From Verrucomicrobiota bacterium (GTDB lineage Bacteria > Verrucomicrobiota > Verrucomicrobiia > Limisphaerales > UBA11358): DNA of 64,000 nucleotides. The number at the start of each line of letters is the position of its first letter. Positions within the stretch are counted from its first letter, which is position 1. The DNA is taken from assembly GCA_028872915.1 (NCBI GenBank), contig JAGWNY010000006.1, positions 1 to 64,000 of the forward strand, written 5' to 3'. The notes beneath the pieces are model-generated. The model saw only the letters and a list, made by a program, of their open reading frames with translations. It did no database searches and was not told where the DNA came from. This document shows, piece after piece, positions 24,118-32,966 of the stretch. The translations under genes and the position numbers were made by a program.

Positions 24118-25176
24118 TCAGGACTTGCGGGCGGGCATGTTATCCCCTTGATTTCCCTCGTCGCCCTCGGCCAGATGGCCGCAGGAAATCGCCGTCCAAT
24201 TTTCGGCAAAAGGATCGGGGGCCGGCTCGCGCTGGACCTGGGCGACGGTTTCATCAATCTCGCGGACGACTTCACGGCGCATCGAAGCGAGCGTGGAGGC
24301 ATCGAGCCATTCCCGGCGCAGGAGCGTCTCCTCGGCGGCTTTGAGGCAATCGCGGCCCAGCGGAGAATTTTTCAATTTCGGGTCCACGTAATCGGCGGTG
24401 TCATGTTCACCATGGCCGCAGAGGCGGAGGAGGCGGGCAACAACCATTTGGGGGCCGCCGCCGTGGCGGGCGCGCAAGACGGCTTCACCGAGCGTCTTCA
24501 AGCAGGCGAAGAGATCGGTGCCATCCACGTTCTGCACTTCGACACCGTAACCGATGGCCCTATCGGCCAGGCTTTCGCAGGCGAACTGTTTGGACGTAGG
24601 GGTTGAATAAGCGTATTGGTTGTCCGCGACCACGAGCACAAGCGGCAATTTTTCGACGGCGGCCTGGTTGAGGGCTTCGTGGAAGGCGCCGGTGGAAGTG
24701 GCTCCGTCGCCGATGGAGGCGGCGCCGACGGTTCCGTGGCGGTTTTGCAATCTGCGGGCGAACAACATGCCATTGACCACGGAAATCATCGCGCCAAGAT
24801 GGCTGATCATGGGCAGGGAACCTTCCAGGGGCTTGCCGCGGTGAACGTTGCCGTCGCGGCCGCGCATCGGCCCCAGGGCCGAACCCATGTGAGTGCGGAC
24901 GGCATCCAGGACGGTTTCACCAAAAGCGAGGCGGCCGGCGGCGTCGCGGATGAGCGGGGCAAAAATATCGTTCTTTTTAAGGGAAATGCCGATGGAAACG
25001 CTCAAGGCCTCCTGACCGCGGCCCAGAAAGACGCCGCCATGAATCTTGCCGGCCCGGTAAAGGGCGGCAAATTTGTCATCGAGGAGCCGCGCCAGGAGCA
25101 TGAAGCGGAAGGCGGCCAGAATGGTCTTGCGGAACGCCGCATTTTCGGCGCGGGCCTCCAGAACGGGTGGCGACAT
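24118..25176 (-). CDS. 2-oxoacid dehydrogenase E1 component, alpha subunit
   Basis: Alpha subunit of the E1 decarboxylase, 352 residues. GGVFLGRGQEALSVSIGISL and the thiamine-diphosphate motif GDGATSTGAFHEALN...ADNQYA (GDG to N) are present. GHGEHDTADYVDPK is the C-terminal phosphorylation-loop-like region found in the family. First gene of the three-gene operon; the E1beta ATG follows its TGA by 4 bp. The acyl-CoA ligase gene lies 50 bp upstream on the same strand, so it may belong to the same transcript. Confidence 0.93.
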   Translation of the reverse strand: MSPPVLEARAENAAFRKTILAAFRFMLLARLLDDKFAALYRAGKIHGGVFLGRGQEALSVSIGISLKKNDIFAPLIRDAAGRLAFGETVLDAVRTHMGSALGPMRGRDGNVHRGKPLEGSLPMISHLGAMISVVNGMLFARRLQNRHGTVGAASIGDGATSTGAFHEALNQAAVEKLPLVLVVADNQYAYSTPTSKQFACESLADRAIGYGVEVQNVDGTDLFACLKTLGEAVLRARHGGGPQMVVARLLRLCGHGEHDTADYVDPKLKNSPLGRDCLKAAEETLLRREWLDASTLASMRREVVREIDETVAQVQREPAPDPFAENWTAISCGHLAEGDEGNQGDNMPARKS

Positions 25177-25225
25177 GATGGGAATGCTATCATTTTTTTT
25201 GCCGGTGTTGCAACCGAAAGTTATG

Positions 25226-26719
25226 TTACATGCCTGCCGCGGCCTGTTTTCTTAATTCGGTTTTGAGGATTTTGCCGGTGGCATTTTTCGGGAGGGCGGG
25301 CATGAAAACAATCCGGCGGGGGACTTTGTAATCGGCCAGTTTGGACCGGATAAATTGCGAAAGGGCGTTTTGATCCAGCGTTTGGCCTTCCAGCGCGGAG
25401 ACATAAGCGGCCGGCTGCTCGCCCTTGCGGGCATCGGGAACTCCGATGACGGCCGCTTCCTTGACGCCCGGGAACTGGTAAATGATTTCTTCAATCTCGC
25501 GCGGATAAACGTTGATGCCATTGACCAGGAGCATGTCTTTTTTGCGATCGGTGATGTAATAATATCCGTCGGCGTCGCGGTGGCCCACGTCGCCGGTCAA
25601 AAGCCAGCCGTTGCGAAGGGCCTTGCGGGTTTCTTCGGGTTGATTCCAATAGCCCATCATGACATTGCCCCCGCGGACGCAAATTTCGCCCGTTTGGTTG
25701 TCGGCGAGGAGGGTTCCCTGATCGTTCTGCACGCTCATTTCGACCCTGGGAATGGGAATTCCAATGGAACCGGGTTTGCGAAGGCCGTGGAGGGGATTTT
25801 TTGAGACGACGGGGCTGGCTTCGCTCAAGCCGTAGCCTTCGATCAGCGGCGTCTTGAATTTTTCCTCAAAATCCCTGAGCGTTTGCACGGGCAAGGGCGC
25901 GGAACCGCTGATGAAGATGCGAACGGGGAGCGGTGAGGGGATCGAGGCGGACAGCAGCATCCGATAAAAGGACGGCACGGCGGGGAGAATGGTCGCGCGG
26001 TGCGAAAATAATTCCTGCAACATTGCGCGGGGCGGATGGAGGGATTTGACCAGCACGATGGAGCCGCCAATGATGAATGGGAGAAAAATGCCGACGGTGA
26101 GCATGTAGGTGTGAAACAAGGGCAGGATGACGGCCAGGCAATCCTCCGGGACGGCCTCCAAAACGATGCGGCAACTTTCGACGTTGTGGAGAAGGTTGCC
26201 ATGGGAAAGCATGGCGCCCTTTGGGCGGCCGGTCGTGCCGGACGTGTAAATGATCACGGCCAGGTCGGACTCGCAGCGGGCGGAAGGCGGGAGCGGCCCG
26301 AAGGACGAAGGTTGGAGGGCGTCAAAATCCTCAACCCGAAGAAATTTGAGCGAAGGCCTTGCGGATGCCAATTCGCCTTGGTGAACGGAAAGGGCGGCGT
26401 CCGTAATGACGGTATCAATGCCGCCATCATTGAGAATGTAGGCGACCTCGGCAGGCTTGAGAAAATTGTTGATGGGCACGACGACGGCGTCGGCCATAAG
26501 GATTCCAAAAACAGCGGGGACAAATTCGGGGCAATTTTTGAGCCAGACAGCCACCCGGCTGCCCGGAACAACGCCGGAGACGTTTTGCAGGCGCGCGGCC
26601 ACGCGGCGGGATTGTTCGAGCAATTCGGCGTAGGAAATCCGGCGGTTGTCTCCCCAAAATATGGCGTTTTTTTGCGATTGTGTCCGGGCGCAATTTGAAA
26701 AAGCAGTGGCCAGATTCAT
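25226..26719 (-). CDS. Acyl-CoA synthetase (AMP-forming)
   Basis: Predicted fatty-acid or related acyl-CoA ligase, 497 residues from the start at 26719 (MNLATAFSNCARTQSQKNA); the longer track ORF overlaps the divergent RNase D gene. Adenylate-forming motifs are complete: IIYTSGTTGRPKGAMLSHGN (P-loop), GYGLSEASPVVS, TGDVGHRDADGYYYITDRKK, VNGINVYPREIEE and the catalytic lysine in KNATGKILK. It precedes the 2-oxoacid dehydrogenase operon by 50 bp, which could supply acyl-CoA or use the same CoA pool. Chain-length specificity cannot be read. Confidence 0.9.
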   Translation of the reverse strand: MNLATAFSNCARTQSQKNAIFWGDNRRISYAELLEQSRRVAARLQNVSGVVPGSRVAVWLKNCPEFVPAVFGILMADAVVVPINNFLKPAEVAYILNDGGIDTVITDAALSVHQGELASARPSLKFLRVEDFDALQPSSFGPLPPSARCESDLAVIIYTSGTTGRPKGAMLSHGNLLHNVESCRIVLEAVPEDCLAVILPLFHTYMLTVGIFLPFIIGGSIVLVKSLHPPRAMLQELFSHRATILPAVPSFYRMLLSASIPSPLPVRIFISGSAPLPVQTLRDFEEKFKTPLIEGYGLSEASPVVSKNPLHGLRKPGSIGIPIPRVEMSVQNDQGTLLADNQTGEICVRGGNVMMGYWNQPEETRKALRNGWLLTGDVGHRDADGYYYITDRKKDMLLVNGINVYPREIEEIIYQFPGVKEAAVIGVPDARKGEQPAAYVSALEGQTLDQNALSQFIRSKLADYKVPRRIVFMPALPKNATGKILKTELRKQAAAGM

Positions 26720-26819
26720 CGGCGAATGGTAGAAACAGCGCGTGCTGTTTTGCAAGCGGCCAATCTTTTGGGAAACTGATGAAGCGCCCGCAGAGTAATG
26801 ACTGTGGAATGTTGGCAAC

Positions 26820-27875
26820 GTGATAGATACTGAAGAACAGTTGGCGGAATTTCTGCCGAGATTGCGGGCGGCCGCGTGGGTGGCATTGGACACGGAGGCG
26901 GACAGCCTGCATGCCTATCCGGAAAAAGTCTGTCTGATTCAAATCAGCATCGCCGGAGAGGATCGTCTCGTTGACCCGCTGGCAGCCATCCAATTGGACC
27001 CGCTGCTGGATGCCCTCAACGCCCATGAACTCATCATGCACGGCGCCGATTACGATTTGCGGTTGCTGGAAAAGCATCATCAATTCATCCCCTCGGCGAT
27101 ATTTGACACAATGCTGGCGGCGCGATTGCTGGGCGAGCGGCAGTTTGGTTTGAGGGCATTGGTCGAGAAATTTCTGGGGGTCACGCTGGATAAAGGCCCG
27201 CAAAAGGCGGATTGGGCGCAACGACCATTGACGCCGCGAATGGATGCTTACGCCCGAAACGACACGCATTATCTCAAACCGCTTGCCGACCGCATCCGGG
27301 TGGACCTCAAAAAGAACGGGCGGCTGGGATGGCACCAGGAAACGTGCGCCCAACTGATTGCCGATTGCACCGGGCCGCAAGTGGTGGACGCGGACACGGT
27401 CTGGCGCGTCAAAGGCAGTTCCATCCTGGGTCGCCCCGCCCTTTCCGTGCTGCGGAGGCTGTGGGAATGGCGCGAAGAGGAAGCCGTTCTGGGGAATCGC
27501 CCGCCGTATTTTGTGCTCAAGCACGAGACCCTCGTCAATCTCGCCGAGGCGGCGGCGGCACATCGTCCATTCGATTCCTTTTTGCCCGCCAAGATGTCGC
27601 CGCGGCGGCGCGCCGGGCTGGCCAAAGCCATTCGGAATGGCCTTTCCGTTCCGGCGGAAAGCCATCCGCAACTGCTGCGCCGAAAACTGCATCGGCCCTC
27701 GGAGGATGAATTTCAGCGTTATCAACAATTGGAGCAGCGGCGAAACGCGCGGGCGCAAGAACTGGGCATTGATCCGACTCTCATCGCCAGCCGGGCGATG
27801 CTCGGCGACCTGGCGCGGGACTGGGAAAAGCACGCGCCGGAGTTGATGACATGGCAGAGGGAACTCTTTGAATGA
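26820..27875 (+). CDS. rnd: Ribonuclease D
   Basis: 3'-5' exoribonuclease that trims tRNA and other RNA 3' ends, 351 residues. DEDD exonuclease motifs are visible: WVALDTEADSL (Exo I), MHGADYDLRLLE (Exo II) and YARNDTHYLKPL (Exo III, DEDDy type with tyrosine). HRDC-like helical domains follow (PPYFVLKHETLVNLAEA). The start is a GTG at 26820; the only other in-frame codons before the upstream stop are CTG, TGG, AAT, GTT, GGC and AAC. It is divergent from the acyl-CoA ligase and its stop overlaps the amgK ATG (ATGA). Confidence 0.9.
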   Translation: MIDTEEQLAEFLPRLRAAAWVALDTEADSLHAYPEKVCLIQISIAGEDRLVDPLAAIQLDPLLDALNAHELIMHGADYDLRLLEKHHQFIPSAIFDTMLAARLLGERQFGLRALVEKFLGVTLDKGPQKADWAQRPLTPRMDAYARNDTHYLKPLADRIRVDLKKNGRLGWHQETCAQLIADCTGPQVVDADTVWRVKGSSILGRPALSVLRRLWEWREEEAVLGNRPPYFVLKHETLVNLAEAAAAHRPFDSFLPAKMSPRRRAGLAKAIRNGLSVPAESHPQLLRRKLHRPSEDEFQRYQQLEQRRNARAQELGIDPTLIASRAMLGDLARDWEKHAPELMTWQRELFE

Positions 27876-28810
27876 CCGCCCTGGAACGATTTATCGCGAC
27901 GGGCTGGAAAGGCGCCGCGTGCGAGCCGCTGGCCCATGACGCATCGGCGCGAAGATATTTCCGGCTGCGAAACGGCGGGCGTACGGCCATTGTGATGGAT
28001 GCTTCCAACGCCCGCGCCAGCATCGCGCCTTTTGCGCGCATCAGCGGGCATCTACAGCGGCTTGGTTTCAGCGCGCCGGCGATCCTGCAACGGGACGATG
28101 CCGGCGGCTTTTTGTTGCTCGAGGATTTCGGTGACGACAATTTTTCGCGCCTGTTGGAAAATCCGGATAAGACCGAAAGGCTTTTAGCCCTGGCGGTGGA
28201 CGTGCTGGCGGCCTTGCACAAGCATTCCGAAGCGATACCCACCGGACTACGCGCGTATGGCCCGGAAGAAATGCTCGCCGACCTGGAGTTGTTTTTGGAA
28301 CAGTGGCCAACGCCGGAAAACGGGAAGCAGGCATTCAGAAAAGCCTGGCTGGAAGCCTTGCCGCAGGCCCATCGCGTCCCCGTCTCGCTCCTGCTGCGCG
28401 ATTACCATGCCGCCAACCTGATGTGGCTGCGGGAGCGCGAGGGAATCCGACAGGCCGGTCTTCTGGATTTTCAGGATGCCTGGCAGGGACCGGTGACCTA
28501 CGATTTGGTGTCGCTTCTGGAAGACGCGCGGCACGATCTGTCCCCTGCCCTGCGGGAAAAGATGAAGGAACGTTATGTGGGGAATTTTTCACATTTGAAT
28601 CGGGAGATTTTTGAAACTTCGCTGGCGATTTTGGCGGCATTGCGGCACACCCGCGTACTGGCGATCTTCGAAAAGTTGAACCGTCAAGGCAGGACGGATT
28701 ACAAAAAGTTTCATTCACCGCGCGTGAGACGCCTGCTGCAAAAGGCGCTTGGCCACCCTGCGCTTCGGGGGGTTCAACAGTGGTTTTGCCAATATGCGCC
28801 CCGGAGTTAA
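27872..28810 (+). CDS. amgK: Anomeric N-acetylmuramate/N-acetylglucosamine kinase
   Basis: Predicted AmgK, an aminoglycoside-phosphotransferase-fold kinase that phosphorylates MurNAc or GlcNAc at C1 for cell-wall recycling. DASARRYFRLRNGGRTAIVMDA is the N-lobe, LLLEDFGDD the linker, LLRDYHAANLMWL the catalytic Brenner motif, and GLLDFQDAWQGPVTYDLVSL the metal-binding DFQD motif. At 312 residues the length fits. It overlaps rnd by 4 bp and is followed by a MurU-like gene; this pairing is the strongest reason for the call over a generic phosphotransferase. Confidence 0.88.
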   Translation: MTALERFIATGWKGAACEPLAHDASARRYFRLRNGGRTAIVMDASNARASIAPFARISGHLQRLGFSAPAILQRDDAGGFLLLEDFGDDNFSRLLENPDKTERLLALAVDVLAALHKHSEAIPTGLRAYGPEEMLADLELFLEQWPTPENGKQAFRKAWLEALPQAHRVPVSLLLRDYHAANLMWLREREGIRQAGLLDFQDAWQGPVTYDLVSLLEDARHDLSPALREKMKERYVGNFSHLNREIFETSLAILAALRHTRVLAIFEKLNRQGRTDYKKFHSPRVRRLLQKALGHPALRGVQQWFCQYAPRS

Positions 28811-29528
28811 CAGGGCCATGATCCTGGCCGCCGGATACGGCGTCCGATTGAGGCCATTAACGGATCGGATGCCCAAGCCGCTGGCGCCGGTTGCCGGACA
28901 GCCGATGATTGGCTGGGCGCTGGCCAGGCTGGCGGCGTATGGAATCAAGGAAGTGGTCGTGAACGTATCGCATCACAAGGATCAACTTGTGGCGTGGTTG
29001 CGGGCGAACAGCGGATTTGAATTTAGAATATCCGAAGAGGCTGAACCGCTTGAAACCGGCGGCGGATTGAAAAAGGCGGCCCCGCTATTGGGAAACGAAC
29101 CGTTTTTCGTGGTCAATAGCGACATTATCTGGCAGGACGAGGGCGAACCGGCGCTGGAACGGCTGGCGCGGCATTGGGACGGGGCGGCAATGGATTTTTT
29201 GCTGCTGGCGCAATCCAAGACGGCGGCCGTGGGCCATGACAAGGGCGAGGACCAATTGTTTGTGACGGAGGCGAACACAATCGGATGGAGCGAAGCGCAG
29301 GCGCCTTACATTATCGCGGGAATCGGCATCATGCATCCGCGCGTTTTAGCCGGCGCGCCGGATGGAAAATTTTCGGTCAAAGTTCTCTGGCTCGAGGCCA
29401 TGAAGCGGAAGCGGCTGTTTTGCGTGCCACATCAGGGCCGCTGGTTTCAGACAGGGACAATTGAAGACATCCGAAAGGCCGAGGCGCTGCTGGCCGGAGT
29501 TGGTGGACAGGGTGAGCGGGCAGGGTGA
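28794..29528 (+). CDS. murU: N-acetylmuramate alpha-1-phosphate uridylyltransferase
   Basis: Predicted MurU, converting MurNAc-1-P and UTP into UDP-MurNAc, which bypasses de novo synthesis of the peptidoglycan precursor. MILAAGYGVRLRPLTDRMPK is the nucleotidyltransferase signature, EPLETGGGLKKAAPLL and VVNSDIIW follow, with the aspartate that binds metal. I place the start at the ATG at 28794 (MRPGVNRAMILAAG), overlapping amgK by 17 bp; an ATG at 28818 is also possible. About 244 residues, usual size. Confidence 0.87.
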   Translation: MRPGVNRAMILAAGYGVRLRPLTDRMPKPLAPVAGQPMIGWALARLAAYGIKEVVVNVSHHKDQLVAWLRANSGFEFRISEEAEPLETGGGLKKAAPLLGNEPFFVVNSDIIWQDEGEPALERLARHWDGAAMDFLLLAQSKTAAVGHDKGEDQLFVTEANTIGWSEAQAPYIIAGIGIMHPRVLAGAPDGKFSVKVLWLEAMKRKRLFCVPHQGRWFQTGTIEDIRKAEALLAGVGGQGERAG

Positions 29529-29535
29529 GAGGCTG

Positions 29536-30741
29536 TCACCGGACCACTTCAAAGGCGAAGCCCTTGAGATATTCCGTTTCCGGGATCATGGGAATCACCG
29601 GATGGTCGGGGGACTGTGAATAAACGGCGAGGCGCCGCAAAATCCGGCGTGTGTCGAACGCCGCGGAAAGCAACGTGTCCTGAAATAATCCGGACGGCAC
29701 GTGATGCGAGCAGCAGAACGAAGCGAGGATACCGCCGGTCTTCAAGAGCTTGAGCGCCCGCAAATGGATTTCCTTGTAGCCGCGAAGCGCATCCGGCACG
29801 GACGCGCGATTGCGCGTGAATGAGGGGGGGTCCAGGATGATGAGGTCGAATCGCGGAATTACTTTTTCATGGGGTTGGACGGCGGTGTTCGCCTTCAGCC
29901 AGTCGAAAACGTTTGCGGCTTCAAACGAACATTTGCCGGCAAGGCCGTTCGCCGCGGAGTTTCGCCTTGCCGCCTCGATGGCTTCGGCGCTTTGGTCGAG
30001 GAAATGCACGCGAGCCGCGCCGGCGCGGGCGGCGTGCAGGCCGAAACCGCCCAGGAAACTGAAGCAATCGAGGACCCGCGCGTCCGGGAGAAGGGAAACG
30101 CATTGGGCCACGGCCTGATAATTTGTTTGCTGGTCCAGATACAAGCCGGTTTTGTGGCCGGCGGCCAAATCGGTTTCAAATTTCAGGCCGTTCAAGGTCA
30201 CCCATAAAGGCCCTTCAAATGCGCCGGACAAAAGACCGACGGCGGGCGCGAGGCCCTCGAATTTGCGCGAGGCCACGTCGCTGCGTTCCACGATGGCGCG
30301 CGGCGAAAAAATTTTTTCCAGAACGCCTGCAACCAGCGCCTTGCGCTTTTCCATGCCCAAGGCCGAAATTTGCAGCACCAGAACGTCCTCGTATTTGTCC
30401 ACGATGAGGCCGCTGAGAAAATCGGCTTCGGCATTGACGACGCGAAACGAGGAGGAGGCGGGCAGGCGTTTCCGGCGGAGCGCAAGGGCGGCGCGAATCC
30501 GTTCCTCAAAAAACGCTTCGTTGATATCCACGCGCTCCGGCGAGAGCACGCGCACGTGGATTTTCGATTTTGAGTTGAAAAAGCCGATGCCCAGGAAGCG
30601 CTGGCGATGGTCCTTGACCTGGACGATTTCGCCATCGGCCGGCGTTTGCGTCATGCGCAGGATTTCGCCCTGATATATCCAGGGATGACCGGCGACGACG
30701 CGGTCGGCTGCGCCGGGCTTCAAGTGGACGGTGGCGTTCAT
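29536..30741 (-). CDS. RlmI-like class I SAM-dependent rRNA methyltransferase
   Basis: Predicted 23S rRNA cytosine-5 methyltransferase of the RlmI/RlmK family, 401 residues from the start at 30741 (MNATVHLKPGAADRVVAGHP). The N-terminal PUA-like domain is seen in HPWIYQGEILRM and GEIVQVKDHRQRFLGIGFFN. The methyltransferase part has VLDCFSFLGGFGLHAARAGA (SAM loop), LIILDPPSFTRN (DPPSF motif) and a cysteine pair in ILASFCCSHHV. The 103 extra residues in the track overlap the CBS gene promoter region and the start of that gene. Convergent with murU, 7 bp apart. Confidence 0.88.
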   Translation of the reverse strand: MNATVHLKPGAADRVVAGHPWIYQGEILRMTQTPADGEIVQVKDHRQRFLGIGFFNSKSKIHVRVLSPERVDINEAFFEERIRAALALRRKRLPASSSFRVVNAEADFLSGLIVDKYEDVLVLQISALGMEKRKALVAGVLEKIFSPRAIVERSDVASRKFEGLAPAVGLLSGAFEGPLWVTLNGLKFETDLAAGHKTGLYLDQQTNYQAVAQCVSLLPDARVLDCFSFLGGFGLHAARAGAARVHFLDQSAEAIEAARRNSAANGLAGKCSFEAANVFDWLKANTAVQPHEKVIPRFDLIILDPPSFTRNRASVPDALRGYKEIHLRALKLLKTGGILASFCCSHHVPSGLFQDTLLSAAFDTRRILRRLAVYSQSPDHPVIPMIPETEYLKGFAFEVVR

Positions 30742-30886
30742 TCCAGACAATTCAACCACGGACGGATGGAAATGGACATGGATTTTCCCGGCAAAATTGA
30801 AACCTCCGGGCCGTAGCGGGCTTAAATTTCCCCAAAAAAAATGCTTGCAAGATGGCCGCAAGAGGCGGATAGAAAGGTTAAAGCCT

Positions 30887-31336
30887 ATGAAAACGAGCGT
30901 CCCCATCAGCACGTTGCTATTCCAAAAAGGGTCCAAGGTGTGGTCCATCGCCCCGGAGGCCACCGTTTTTGACGCCATCAAATTGATGGCCGAAAAGAAC
31001 ATCGGCGCGTTGACCGTCATGTCGCATGGCCTGCTGGCAGGCGTGTTCACGGAACGGGATTATACCCGCAAGATTGCGCTGGCGGGAAAAACGTCGCGTG
31101 AAACGCAGGTCAAGGAGATTCTTTCGGGCAAAATGGTGACGGTGGGGCCGGATGAATCCATTGACAGTTGCATGCGGCTGATGACCGAGAACCGCGTGCG
31201 CCACCTGCCGGTGGTTCGAAACGACGAAGTGCAGGGCATTGTTTCGATTGGGGATTTGGTGAACTGGATTATTTCGACACAGGACGCCACCATTGCGCAG
31301 ATGGAGCAATACATTGCCGGCGGCGTGACGGCGTAG
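30887..31336 (+). CDS. CBS-domain pair protein
   Basis: Small cytoplasmic protein made of two CBS domains, 149 residues from the ATG at 30887 (MKTSVPISTLLFQKG), with AAAGG about 8 nt upstream. Domain 1 is IAPEATVFDAIKLMAEKNIG...GVFTERDYTRKI and domain 2 is VGPDESIDSCMRLMTENRVR...GIVSIGDLVNW. Such pairs bind adenine nucleotides and signal energy state, but the partner is unknown. It is divergent from the RlmI-like gene with a 145-bp spacer and converges with the SDR gene. Confidence 0.88.
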   Translation: MKTSVPISTLLFQKGSKVWSIAPEATVFDAIKLMAEKNIGALTVMSHGLLAGVFTERDYTRKIALAGKTSRETQVKEILSGKMVTVGPDESIDSCMRLMTENRVRHLPVVRNDEVQGIVSIGDLVNWIISTQDATIAQMEQYIAGGVTA

Positions 31337-31343
31337 GCCACAG

Positions 31344-32144
31344 TCAGGATTTTCCGGGATTGGAGGGGGGTTGACGGCGATGGACCTTGCCGACGGCGGC
31401 TTGGTCCACGGGCTTGATGATGAGACTGTCAATGTTCACATGCGCCGGACGGGAGGCGATCCAAACCAGCGTTTCGGCGATGTCCCGCGCGGACAAGGGA
31501 ATCGTGCCTTCATAAACTTTTCGCGCCTTTTGGACGTCGCCTTTGAAACGGACGATGGAAAATTCCGTTTCGGCCAGGCCGGGGTCCACGGTGCCGACAC
31601 GAATTCCCGCGCCGAGCAATTCCAGGCGCAGCGCGGTGGTGATTTGCCGTTCGGCGGCCTTGGCCGCGCAATAGACGGAACCGCCCTCATAAGCGGTGTG
31701 GCCGGCCACGGAGCCGATATTGATGATGGTCGCGCCGGCGTCATGGGGCATCAGCGGAAGGGCGGCGCGGGTGACGCGCAACAGGCCAAGCACATTGGAT
31801 TGAATCATGGCTTCCCAATCGCCGTCCTTGCCTTCGGCCACGGTGTCCAGTCCATGCGCTCCGCCGGCGTTGTTGATGAGCACGTGCAGTGGCTGGCCGG
31901 CAAGTCTTTCGCGAGTCCGTTGGACGAACGTTTCCACGCTGCCGGTTTTTGACACATCCAAGGCATGAGCATACGCCTCGGCGGCCCCGGCGGCTTTCGA
32001 TTCGCGGGCAACGTCTTTCAAACGATCCACGCGACGGGCACCCAGGAGCAGGCGGGCGCCCTGCGCGCCAAAGGCGGCCGCGGCCGCGGCGCCGAAACCG
32101 CTGGAGGCGCCGGTGATGAGAATCCATTTGTCCTTCAGAGACAT
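31344..32144 (-). CDS. Short-chain dehydrogenase/reductase, YdfG-like
   Basis: Predicted NADP-dependent dehydrogenase, 266 residues from the start at 32144 (MSLKDKWILITGASSGFGAA). The cofactor motif is GASSGFG, NNAGG follows, INIGSVAGH holds the catalytic serine region and YCAAKAAE the YxxxK active site. DPGLAETEFSIVRFKGD and the IAETLVWIASRPAHVNID stretch resemble YdfG-type 3-hydroxy acid (serine) dehydrogenases. The C-terminal tail (VHRRQPPSNPGKS) is basic. A terminator hairpin for rsmI lies just upstream. Confidence 0.88.
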   Translation of the reverse strand: MSLKDKWILITGASSGFGAAAAAAFGAQGARLLLGARRVDRLKDVARESKAAGAAEAYAHALDVSKTGSVETFVQRTRERLAGQPLHVLINNAGGAHGLDTVAEGKDGDWEAMIQSNVLGLLRVTRAALPLMPHDAGATIINIGSVAGHTAYEGGSVYCAAKAAERQITTALRLELLGAGIRVGTVDPGLAETEFSIVRFKGDVQKARKVYEGTIPLSARDIAETLVWIASRPAHVNIDSLIIKPVDQAAVGKVHRRQPPSNPGKS

Positions 32145-32180
32145 GGGACGAAGGTGAAAGGGCGGGTCAAGAATGTGAAG

Positions 32181-32211
32181 CAAAAAAAGGAACGCCCGAT
32201 GAGGATGGGCG
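32181..32211 (-). terminator. Rho-independent terminator downstream of rsmI
   Basis: Read on the minus strand, CGCCC ATCCTCATC GGGCG forms a 5-bp GC stem and is followed by TTCCTTTTTTTG. It lies 27 bp after the rsmI stop and 37 bp before the SDR start, so it would separate the two genes. Confidence 0.5.
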
Positions 32212-32237
32212 CAGAGCGCGAGGTATTGGCAGCCATG

Positions 32238-32936
32238 TTATTGGGCGCCGGAGAGCAGGACGACAAATTCTCCCTTGAGGGGGCGTTTTTTTGCGATTTC
32301 CAGAAGTTCGGCGGGTTTGCCGCGGAGAAATTCCTCGAATTTCTTGGTGAGTTCGCGCGCCAACACGACCTGACGATCTGGAAAAAGGTCGTTGAGTTCG
32401 GCCAGGAATTTTTCAACGCGAAAGGGAGATTCATAAAAAACGAGCGTACCTTGGATGGATTTGAGGGATTCCAGTTTGTTGCGGCGGCGGCCGGATTTAT
32501 GGGGCAGAAAGCCGACGAAATGAAATTCGGCGGCAGGAAGGCCGCCCGCGGTCAGGGCGGCGACGAGGGCGCTGGGGCCTGGAACGGGTTCGACGCGCAG
32601 GCCCGCGGCCAGGACGGCTTGGACGAGGCGTTCGCCCGGATCGCTGATGCCGGGGCTGCCGGCATCCGTGATGAGGGCGATTTTTTCGCCGCGGCGAAGG
32701 CGTTCGATGATGTCGCGGCCGCGGCGGGTTTCATTGAACTGAAAACAGCTCAAGAGGGGTTTGGAGATTTCAAAATGGGCAAGCAGCCGGGCGGAATGGC
32801 GGGTGTCCTCGGCGGCGATGACATCGCATTGGCGCAGGACGCGGAGGGCGCGGAGTGTGATGTCCTCCAGGTTGCCAATGGGCGTGGCGACAAGGTAAAG
32901 TGTTCCGGGAACAAGCGGCGGCAATGGGGCGTCCAT
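32238..32936 (-). CDS. rsmI: 16S rRNA (cytidine-1402-2'-O)-methyltransferase
   Basis: Predicted RsmI, which 2'-O-methylates C1402 in the ribosomal decoding centre. GTLYLVATPIGNLEDITLRA, VIAAEDTRHSARLL, LITDAGSPGISDPGERLV and VEPVPGPSALVAALTAGGLP are diagnostic of the family. At 232 residues it lacks most of the C-terminal 50 or so residues found in longer homologues, as in several phyla. Divergent from cutA across 30 bp. Confidence 0.95.
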   Translation of the reverse strand: MDAPLPPLVPGTLYLVATPIGNLEDITLRALRVLRQCDVIAAEDTRHSARLLAHFEISKPLLSCFQFNETRRGRDIIERLRRGEKIALITDAGSPGISDPGERLVQAVLAAGLRVEPVPGPSALVAALTAGGLPAAEFHFVGFLPHKSGRRRNKLESLKSIQGTLVFYESPFRVEKFLAELNDLFPDRQVVLARELTKKFEEFLRGKPAELLEIAKKRPLKGEFVVLLSGAQ

Positions 32937-32966
32937 GCCTTGACTTAAGCAGAAAAATGAGGGGAA

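Noticed and set aside
21791-24344. Plus-strand ORFs of 487 and 373 residues
   Set aside because: Antisense of the E2 and E1beta genes.
26427-27833. 468-residue minus-strand ORF
   Set aside because: Antisense of RNase D, extending into the acyl-CoA ligase gene in another frame; no domain.
30844-30873. TTGCAA-N17-GATAGA as a promoter for the CBS gene
   Set aside because: The -10 match is weak and the transcript would start only about 7 nt before the ATG, removing the Shine-Dalgarno-like AAAGG.
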